Source: Acidobacteriaceae bacterium
GTDB taxonomy: Bacteria > Acidobacteriota > Terriglobia > Terriglobales > Acidobacteriaceae
DNA length: 7,679 nt
Reading direction: 5' to 3'
Assembly: GCA_003166055.1 (NCBI GenBank)
Contig: PMWR01000292.1
Location: 4,006 to 11,684 of the forward strand
Shown: one piece after another, positions 1 through 5,078 of the stretch
How positions within the stretch are numbered: position 1 is the stretch's first letter
Layout of the letters: the number at the start of each line of letters is the position of its first letter
The notes under the pieces: model-generated
Database searches by the model: none
The model's input: only the letters and a program-made list of their open reading frames with translations
What the model was told of the DNA's origin: nothing
Translations under genes and position numbers: made by a program

Positions 1-50
1 CAGATCAAGTTGACGAAACCAACCCCAGGATTTTCGATTCGTCGCGACAT
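1..50 (-). CDS. Possible first codons of a further minus-strand gene (partial)
   Basis: An ATG at 48-50 opens a frame with no stop through the window edge: MSRRIENPGVGFVNLI, 16 codons. The upstream GGAAACACCC is only a weak Shine-Dalgarno. Sixteen open codons are expected often by chance, so this is noted only because the orientation and spacing fit a next gene in the series. No family is recognisable. Confidence 0.15.
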   Translation of the reverse strand, partial: MSRRIENPGVGFVNLI

Positions 51-212
51 GGGTGTTTCCCGAAAGCGACCCTCGTGCAGCGGAAACCCGGCGCCACCGT
101 GCGGCGCAAATGGATAGCAATCCAACCGCAACTCGAAATCGTTGCCTGTGGCCGATCTGGAATTGCGGCTTGCCCTGTGTGCTTCAGTTCACTTTCAAGC
201 CGCTGAAGGAAG

Positions 213-231
213 GCAACTCTCACCGAGTTGC
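213..231. repeat. Perfect inverted repeat GCAACTC/GAGTTGC
   Basis: Seven-bp perfect arms (213-219 and 225-231) surround a five-base loop, forming a good RNA hairpin. On the minus strand it is followed by a C/T-rich stretch rather than a T-run. It may be the 3' end structure of the operon transcript about 90 nt after the last stop. The same heptamer recurs at 128-134. Confidence 0.35.
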
Positions 232-253
232 AAAGATTTGCCTGGTCGTCTAT

Positions 254-270
254 ATCATGTCGAACATGAT
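254..270. promoter_or_regulatory. Perfect dyad ATCATGT-CGA-ACATGAT, operator candidate
   Basis: A perfect 7-bp inverted repeat around a 3-bp centre, 51 bp past the glycoside hydrolase stop. It is AT-rich within GC-rich surroundings and has the size and spacing of a dimeric helix-turn-helix operator. As RNA it would form only a weak stem, and no T-run follows, so a DNA-binding role is more plausible than termination. No regulator gene is visible. Confidence 0.35.
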
Positions 271-275
271 TCTGA

Positions 276-281
276 CGTTAA
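276..281 (-). promoter_or_regulatory. Weak candidate -35 element (pairs with 252-257)
   Basis: On the minus strand TTAACG (281-276) is followed after 18 nt by TGATAT (257-252), a poor but sigma70-like pair pointing toward position 1. The spacer and -10 overlap the dyad at 254-270, which is where a repressor operator would sit. The match is weak and the leader to the candidate start at 50 would be about 200 nt. Confidence 0.18.
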
Positions 282-320
282 GCCCATTCCTAAAACTGCA
301 TTCGCCTTGCAAACACCGCA

Positions 321-1799
321 TTAACTCCTATCCGCTTTTCTTCCCGGGGGCGGGATCGAAGCGCTGGACATGGGCGGGACGGTGTGCAGTTCATAGCGAC
401 TCGTTAGTCCGTCGAGCATCATTGTGATGACTGTGGCGGACATGCCAAGGCCTTTCACGCCGAGTGGCACGCCAGTCCGTGAGTCGTACCGCTCTGAGAT
501 GCCTGTCTTGAGCGCATTGGAGACGGTCAGGTCAGCAATATGCGCTGCCAGGGCACGATGCCCATACGCTGCGAGCCCTTGCGCAATCTGATAGTTGGGA
601 GCAGGCCATACATCTCCGCGCCAGAACTCGGAAGACATATAGCGGGGGTTGTTGGTGGCCACGGTGGGGATTGGCAACTGTGTGGCCCACGCGGGAGTGG
701 TAAGCATCGAGGCCATGGACGCCGCCTGCGCAGCCGTGGGCACGCGCACCAACAGCGGCATGAAGCCGCCCACCGTCGGGGATGGGATCATGGCCAGTGT
801 GTCGCGTTTTACCGCAAGGAAACAGCCCAGCTCCTGCGACCACATGTGGACGCGCATGGCTCGCGCACCCTTGCCGTAACGTGCCTTGCGACGCGCGGCC
901 ATGGCATGATTGCCGACGACGGTGGCCATACGGACCAATGAAAGTTCCGACAACAGCAGATAGGCCGTGTTCGCAGGTATGAGGATATCGCCATACCATG
1001 GGCCGTTCCGCGGGCCGGCACCGCGGCCTGGATGAGGGGTCATGTGCAGGTCATCGAGATCGACCTCTCGGTCGTATGTTTCATAGCGCGCGTGCTGCGC
1101 GTCCCCGCTATATGCGCCGACACCAATCAGGCCGCATCCAGTCACATCGCGCTCGCGCCAGTACCATTCATGAAAATCCTCCAAAGGCTGAAGCCCGGCA
1201 TGGAGAAGCTCCGTATCGTGATTACGCAGGGAAACCCGTTCCATACCCCAGGCAAGCAGAGGCGCTTGCGAGTAGGCGGGAAACGTCCTCCACTGCTTGC
1301 CTTGGCGTTCCGCCGGTGCGTCAAACGGCGCCATGAAATTCGCGACCATTCCATGCATGAATGCGGGCTTCGCGCCGTTCCACCTTTGCTGGAAGTCCCA
1401 GTAATTCTGGAAGACGCCACGAATTGTCTCCTGCTGCCCAGGGAGGATGGAGAGCAAGTCGAGTACAAACATTGTGTCCCAGAGCCACTGTGCGTAATAG
1501 CCGCCCCCGGGGACGATCCAACTGTGCGCGAGGGGCGGATCGGGTGGGTGTATTTTGCCCAAGACACATTCAGCGTACGCATCTGTGAGCAACCGCCAGA
1601 TTGCCGGGTCGTTCGTGCTGAAAAGCGGCTTCAGCATACGTTCGACCTCATCGCGAGCGGGCGCCGGGCCGCCTGATGGAAACTCTTGCCCAAAGAGGTG
1701 CGGAGCGGAGCCCGGCATAGCCCCAGCAATGATCGCGCCTGCGAGGCCACCGAGAAGCATGCGTCGCTCGGAATCGAATGAAGGTCGAGTCGGCTTCAA
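321..1799 (-). CDS. Exported (alpha/alpha)6-barrel glycoside hydrolase, clan GH-G-like (GH63/trehalase/MGH1-like)
   Basis: 492 residues from a TTG start chosen for its ribosome-binding site and because it keeps the export signal whole. SERRMLLGGLAGAIIAGAMPG resembles a Tat signal: twin Arg at 12-13, then a hydrophobic stretch with small residues. The mature part looks all-helical with clan GH-G landmarks: WLWDTMFVLDLL (105-116), the region YSGDAQHARYE (230-240), FWRGDVWPAPNYQIAQGLAAYG (392-413, compare FWRGPxWxxxNY of GH63 and GH37), and ISERYDSRTGVPLG (434-447). By analogy with GH63 the general base would be E436 and the general acid probably D233; D233 is the less certain. These inverting enzymes release glucose or other hexoses from small oligosaccharides or glycosides. 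The precise family and sugar cannot be fixed; a GH15- or GH78-like six-hairpin glycosidase is a less likely alternative. Last gene of the tight set; no strong terminator follows. Confidence 0.72.
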   Translation of the reverse strand: MKPTRPSFDSERRMLLGGLAGAIIAGAMPGSAPHLFGQEFPSGGPAPARDEVERMLKPLFSTNDPAIWRLLTDAYAECVLGKIHPPDPPLAHSWIVPGGGYYAQWLWDTMFVLDLLSILPGQQETIRGVFQNYWDFQQRWNGAKPAFMHGMVANFMAPFDAPAERQGKQWRTFPAYSQAPLLAWGMERVSLRNHDTELLHAGLQPLEDFHEWYWRERDVTGCGLIGVGAYSGDAQHARYETYDREVDLDDLHMTPHPGRGAGPRNGPWYGDILIPANTAYLLLSELSLVRMATVVGNHAMAARRKARYGKGARAMRVHMWSQELGCFLAVKRDTLAMIPSPTVGGFMPLLVRVPTAAQAASMASMLTTPAWATQLPIPTVATNNPRYMSSEFWRGDVWPAPNYQIAQGLAAYGHRALAAHIADLTVSNALKTGISERYDSRTGVPLGVKGLGMSATVITMMLDGLTSRYELHTVPPMSSASIPPPGRKADRS

Positions 1800-1805
1800 A
1801 GGTCC

Positions 1806-1810
1806 CCTCC
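1806..1810 (-). promoter_or_regulatory. Strong ribosome-binding site supporting a TTG start
   Basis: On the minus strand GGAGG is followed by 6 nt and then TTG (1797-1799). This is the best Shine-Dalgarno near the 5' end of the glycoside hydrolase gene. It lies within the 24-nt gap after the SGNH stop, and selects TTG over the in-frame ATG at 1758-1760. Confidence 0.7.
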
Positions 1811-1823
1811 GATTGGCTGCGTT

Positions 1824-3065
1824 TCACTCCGGAGAAAGTTCAAACCGATGCGGCTTTGGCTGTGCTGCAGCGCGCTGTTCCGCGGCAAGGGCCGCGTCCT
1901 TTGCTTCTATCGCGCGGGTTGCATCCGCATCGTTTGAAATCTTTGGATTCTCAATCGCCAGAATGAAGTGCGCCTCGTCCAATCTTGTTCGCTTCAGCTC
2001 GATTCCGTCCACGCCCCGCGCCTGGCTTTCCATCGGCGTGGCATAGACTGCGAGATTGACGCCAGACGATAGCTGTTCCCGCGTGAATGAAGCGATGCTC
2101 TTCCCATCGATCTTCAGCGTGTATCGCGCCGCGGGAAAACCACTCACACGAAGCAACTGCTGATCCATCTCTTCCAATCCGGAGATGCCAAGAACAAACT
2201 GAATCATTGCATCGTCCAACGACAATGGCAGCGGCAGGGCCTTGTCTGTCTGCGTCCACTGCAATTTTTCTTCGGCCGCCTTGAGATCGGCCACCTCCGA
2301 ATTCTCGACTGCGATCGTTTTTGCAACTGCGGCATCAATCTCGACGCTGCTTATAATCGGCGACACTCCCCACGTGCGCGCAAGGGCGGCAGCCATCACC
2401 CAATGCGACGCTTCTGAGGGATGGATGCGGTCCGGAACAAGCAATGCCGCCAGCGAGGTGTTCTTCTGTGTTCCTGCATTCAGCAGGCTCGTTTCAACCT
2501 GATTGAAATCGCTGAGACCGAGATGCGACGATACTGCCAGCTCTTTCACAGCAGCGGAATAGCGGCTCACCGTATTGCTGTAGCGTGCGAACTCCGTGCC
2601 GTGCGTGACTTCATCGTAAGGGGTGGGAGAGATGAGTAGGATTTTCGGTTCAGGCGATTCGCGTTGAAGGCTATCCAGCAGCTTGGCGTAACCAGTCTTG
2701 AAGACATCAAGATACTTCGGGTTGAAGTCCATGTAGTAGCCGTCGTTCATCCCCAGCATGATGGTGATCACCGTTGGCCGATGGGGAAGTACGTCCCGCC
2801 TCAACCGCGTTGAGGTATCACCGGTATAGCCACCGTAAGCAGTGTCGCCCGGGACTCCCGCGTTCCAGAACGTAATGTGCATCTGCGGGTAGCGGGTGAG
2901 GAAGATGTCTTCAACAAAACGCGTATAAAGACGCTGAGCCGTGATGCTGTCGCCATAGAAGACGACCCGGTCGCCATCATGGAGTGCCAATTCCTGGGCA
3001 TGAATGCACGTGGCGCCCATCGCGAGCCAGACGAGTAATGCGATGCCGATGCGCTCACGAATCAT
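1824..3065 (-). CDS. Secreted SGNH/GDSL-family hydrolase (probable carbohydrate esterase)
   Basis: 413 residues from the ATG that overlaps the previous stop; a start at 3089 would add 8 residues before the signal peptide. Signal peptide MIRERIGIALLVWLAMGATCIHA, likely cut before QELAL. All SGNH blocks are present: FYGDSIT with nucleophile S40, NAGVPGD with oxyanion G70, GMND with N107, and DRIHPS with D212 and H215. The catalytic domain ends near residue 240. A further region of about 130 residues, probably beta-rich (WTQTDKALPLPLS, RYTLKIDGKSIASFTREQL, NLAVYATPM), follows and ends in an Ala/Glu helix with QRAAAQPKPHRFEL. I recognise this tail from related bacterial SGNH proteins by memory only. 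Family enzymes hydrolyse O-acyl esters, often acetyl groups on polysaccharides, in the periplasm or outside. With a beta-helix protein and a glycoside hydrolase alongside, glycan deacetylation is the best guess; the substrate is unknown. The stop lies 24 nt before the next start. Confidence 0.9.
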   Translation of the reverse strand: MIRERIGIALLVWLAMGATCIHAQELALHDGDRVVFYGDSITAQRLYTRFVEDIFLTRYPQMHITFWNAGVPGDTAYGGYTGDTSTRLRRDVLPHRPTVITIMLGMNDGYYMDFNPKYLDVFKTGYAKLLDSLQRESPEPKILLISPTPYDEVTHGTEFARYSNTVSRYSAAVKELAVSSHLGLSDFNQVETSLLNAGTQKNTSLAALLVPDRIHPSEASHWVMAAALARTWGVSPIISSVEIDAAVAKTIAVENSEVADLKAAEEKLQWTQTDKALPLPLSLDDAMIQFVLGISGLEEMDQQLLRVSGFPAARYTLKIDGKSIASFTREQLSSGVNLAVYATPMESQARGVDGIELKRTRLDEAHFILAIENPKISNDADATRAIEAKDAALAAEQRAAAQPKPHRFELSPE

Positions 3066-4918
3066 CGGGCCTCCATCGAGTTCTGACATGCGGGCATCTG
3101 CTGCGCTCCTGCCGGCGCACCCAGATGGCTTTCAATCTGGAGCCATACATCCGCCGGCGCTGTTGGATATTGCCAGTTTGCAGCAACCTGACCGGCCTGA
3201 GAGACAAGCAGCAGCGGCGCTTTGGGTGAGTTCAGGAATTTGCGCAATCCGATTGCGTCGGTCGCGTCGATCTCGACTGCCGAGTCAATGTTCCAATCCA
3301 CACGCCACTGTTCCAGCGCGTCCTGCGCGATGGCATGCTCGGGAACAACGACGCTTTCCAGGCCAAGGCTTCCAAACTGGCGCATCATGCTCTCGATCAG
3401 AACCATTTGGCTCCGCGATGCGGCTGCTCCCGAATCTCCTGCAACCCGGTCTCCAGGAGCAGCAAGCAGGGAGACCAGCTTCCAGTGAGCACCGGAAGCG
3501 AAGACCATTGGACGGGCGGAGGCTACGTTGGGATCAGGTACCGCTGTTTTTCGCAGCAACTCAGTGAGGCAGCCGCACATTTCATCGGGTTTGTTCGCTG
3601 CAGGGTCTGATTCTGTTGTGGAGGATGCGGCGGCCGAGTCGGGCGCGCAATAATGGTTGCCGGAAAACTGGACGCCGGCACTCGACGACACGAACGACCG
3701 CGACACAGAGATCACTGTGTTGTCTCGAAATCGATTGGCGTGATTGCCCGAGAATTCGGCAGTCGATTGAAGTGCAGGTACGCGCACCGCGGGATCCCAC
3801 ACAATGGTATTGTTCGCAATCTCAACACCATCGAGCTTGCCTCCATTCCACGTATAGAGAAAGATTGCCCCCTGCCTTTTCGACAGGCGCGGACTGCGGC
3901 CATTGTGGATGCAGGTGTTATGTTGGACCTGACTATCAACCGAATTTCCGCTCATTCCTTCTGCTCCAAAGACAGAGATGCAATAGCCCTGCGAATCATG
4001 ACCGAAATTGTGATCGAGATAATTATTCTCATCGCCATAATCGATGTCGAACGCGCCGCCATCCACGCCCGGCGAATCAGTGAAATAGGCTTCGTTGTAT
4101 TCCACGCGGCAGTCCTTGCACCGCCACTCCCAGATGGCGTTGGGCGTTCCGATTGTCTCTTTTTCCTGCATGCCGGTGTACCAGGCAACGTTGTGCTCCA
4201 GCACGCCATGCGCGACACGCGCCAGCAGAATGCCATCGCCCGCCACGTCGTGAACCACGGAGTTCCGAATCTCGATATGCTCGCCGCGATTCTGGCCATC
4301 GGCCGCATCAAATCCTGCGCCATTCACGATGATGCCCGCCCATTCCGAAGTACCGTAGGCGGTCACTCCATCCACAATCACGTCGTCGATGCGGCTCTTT
4401 GCATTGTCGTCCGGAGCAATCACCACCAGCCCTGAGTCCTTGGTAAGTGGCGTGCCTGTCACATCGTGAACCACCACATTCGTAATTCTGAAGTGGCGCA
4501 TCTCCGGCGCGGAGCCGCCGATGTGAATCCCGTACGGCGAGCCGCCAACGACTTCAAGGTCCTCGATCTCCCAGTACTGCTGATTGTTGAGCCTCAGCCC
4601 CGCTGACTCTCCGCCGCCCACGATAATCGGCAAAGCTCCTTGTCCGTATGCGGCAATGTGAATAGGTGTTTGCTCAGTGCCCGAGCCTTTGGGCCACAAC
4701 ATGCCTTCACATCGGGCGCCGCGCTTGAGCAGAAGACTGTCTCCCGGTTGATAAGTGAAGGCGCTTGCCTTCGCGACACTACGCCATGCTGTCCTCGGCG
4801 TGAGCGAGTCTGCCGCATCGCTCCCGGCGCTGCAATCCAGATAATGGATAGCCTGACCGAATGCGCAGCCGCCCGTCGCAAGTAAAGAAAACAGAAATCG
4901 AGACAAGCGCACCCTCAT
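3062..4918 (-). CDS. Secreted right-handed beta-helix protein with C-terminal thioredoxin-like domain lacking CxxC
   Basis: 618 residues. MRVRLSRFLFSLLATGGCAFG is a signal peptide; its Cys is not in a good lipobox because -3 is Thr. Residues about 25-105 resemble the cap of polysaccharide-lyase-like beta-helix proteins (YLDCSAGSDAADSLTPRTAW, then YQPGDSLLLKRG). Residues about 105-425 carry short N/V/I-rich coil repeats such as IEIRNSVVHDVAGDGI, VLEHNVAWYTG, CRVEYNEAY and VQHNTCIHNG. Family members bind or cleave polysaccharides outside the cell or in the periplasm; no catalytic residues can be assigned. Residues about 480-600 look like a redoxin fold: a helix with SRSQMVLIESM, a strand ESVVVPE, a 'DW.ID' segment and an APLLLVSQAGQVAANW hairpin with likely cis-Pro P568. 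The CxxC expected just before SRSQ is replaced by GDSGAAA, so redox activity is unlikely. Ten cysteines lie outside the signal peptide, including CKDC (267-270). First gene of a tight three-gene set; it shares its stop with the next ATG. Confidence 0.85.
   Translation of the reverse strand: MRVRLSRFLFSLLATGGCAFGQAIHYLDCSAGSDAADSLTPRTAWRSVAKASAFTYQPGDSLLLKRGARCEGMLWPKGSGTEQTPIHIAAYGQGALPIIVGGGESAGLRLNNQQYWEIEDLEVVGGSPYGIHIGGSAPEMRHFRITNVVVHDVTGTPLTKDSGLVVIAPDDNAKSRIDDVIVDGVTAYGTSEWAGIIVNGAGFDAADGQNRGEHIEIRNSVVHDVAGDGILLARVAHGVLEHNVAWYTGMQEKETIGTPNAIWEWRCKDCRVEYNEAYFTDSPGVDGGAFDIDYGDENNYLDHNFGHDSQGYCISVFGAEGMSGNSVDSQVQHNTCIHNGRSPRLSKRQGAIFLYTWNGGKLDGVEIANNTIVWDPAVRVPALQSTAEFSGNHANRFRDNTVISVSRSFVSSSAGVQFSGNHYCAPDSAAASSTTESDPAANKPDEMCGCLTELLRKTAVPDPNVASARPMVFASGAHWKLVSLLAAPGDRVAGDSGAAASRSQMVLIESMMRQFGSLGLESVVVPEHAIAQDALEQWRVDWNIDSAVEIDATDAIGLRKFLNSPKAPLLLVSQAGQVAANWQYPTAPADVWLQIESHLGAPAGAQQMPACQNSMEAR
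3070..3074 (-). promoter_or_regulatory. Ribosome-binding site that decides the SGNH hydrolase start
   Basis: On the minus strand GGAGG lies inside the last codons of the beta-helix gene, 4 nt before the ATG at 3063-3065. That ATG overlaps the upstream TGA (3062-3064) as ATGA, the usual arrangement for translational coupling. It favours the start at 3065 over an in-frame ATG 24 nt upstream at 3089. Confidence 0.7.
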
Positions 4919-4926
4919 TTTGGCAT

Positions 4927-4931
4927 CTCCT
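4927..4931 (-). promoter_or_regulatory. Ribosome-binding site of the beta-helix gene
   Basis: On the minus strand AGGAG lies 8 nt upstream of the ATG at 4916-4918, which is standard spacing. It supports that start, which also gives a clean export signal. No convincing sigma70 promoter was seen in the 160-bp gap, so the gene may be read through from the receptor. Confidence 0.75.
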
Positions 4932-4936
4932 ATGCG

Positions 4937-4947
4937 GCCGGTCCGGC
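4937..4947. repeat. Short GC palindrome upstream of the beta-helix ribosome-binding site
   Basis: GCCGGTCCGGC is a perfect 5+1+5 palindrome whose edge is 5 bp from the AGGAG Shine-Dalgarno of the beta-helix gene. It could be an operator half-site pair, or an RNA hairpin too tight to form well because of its one-base loop. In GC-rich DNA such a short palindrome can arise by chance. Confidence 0.25.
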
Positions 4948-4990
4948 ACAGTGTTCAGGGTGCAGCAAAGTGGGTGCGGACCAGTCTATT

Positions 4991-5021
4991 GCTGCCGTGG
5001 CGGCGGTTACTCAGCGGCAGC
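4991..5021 (-). repeat. Inverted repeat in the receptor/beta-helix gap
   Basis: The arms GCTGCCG (4991-4997) and CGGCAGC (5015-5021) are perfect 7-bp complements separated by 17 bases. A competing smaller hairpin, GCCG-TGG-CGGC, sits at 4994-5004. It lies midway between the receptor stop (5079) and the beta-helix start (4918), with no U-tract on the minus strand. It could lower expression of the downstream enzymes relative to the receptor, or be an mRNA processing site. Its function is inferred only from position. Confidence 0.4.
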
Positions 5022-5044
5022 GATACCAGGACCGTAACACGAAT

Positions 5045-5067
5045 AACTCACGAGAAACCGTGAAGTT
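5045..5067 (-). repeat. Imperfect hairpin just after the receptor stop codon
   Basis: AACTCACG (5045-5052) and CGTGAAGTT (5059-5067) pair as eight base pairs with one bulged base around a six-base loop. On the transcribed minus strand the hairpin begins 11 nt after the receptor stop. No uninterrupted T-run follows, so it is not a convincing intrinsic terminator. It could protect the receptor mRNA 3' end or act as a weak terminator. Confidence 0.4.
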
Positions 5068-5078
5068 TCTTCCTTGCT

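Larger units (their letters stand above)
1..320. other. Gene-poor region downstream of the glycoside hydrolase
   Basis: No ORF here has a credible start plus family resemblance. The stretch holds several short inverted repeats: 91-107 (GCGCC/GGCGC), 182-208 (CTTCAG/CTGAAG), 213-231 and 254-270. The heptamer GCAACTC occurs at 128-134 and 213-219, and inverted at 225-231. None has a T-run that would make a textbook intrinsic terminator. The content fits a 3' end plus the promoter and leader region of a further minus-strand gene. Confidence 0.5.

Noticed and set aside
5..223. 72-residue minus-strand ORF downstream of the glycoside hydrolase
   Set aside because: It starts with GTG inside the 213-231 hairpin, lacks a Shine-Dalgarno, and the product is Arg/Cys-rich without family features.
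53..427. 124-residue plus-strand ORF running from the gene-poor region into the 3' end of the glycoside hydrolase
   Set aside because: No ribosome-binding site was noted and no recognisable motif is present; its end overlaps a real gene on the other strand.
1032..1676. 214-residue plus-strand ORF opposite the glycoside hydrolase gene
   Set aside because: It is antisense to the conserved hydrolase, has no family resemblance and no neighbour on the plus strand.
3653..4435. 260-residue plus-strand ORF opposite the beta-helix gene
   Set aside because: It lies wholly antisense to a gene with clear family resemblance and signal peptide, and its translation shows no recognisable motif; it looks like a codon-bias shadow.
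4862..4918. Lipoprotein signal in the beta-helix protein (TGGC at residues 15-18)
   Set aside because: The lipobox needs Leu, Val or Ile at -3; here it is Thr, so ordinary signal-peptidase cleavage is more likely.
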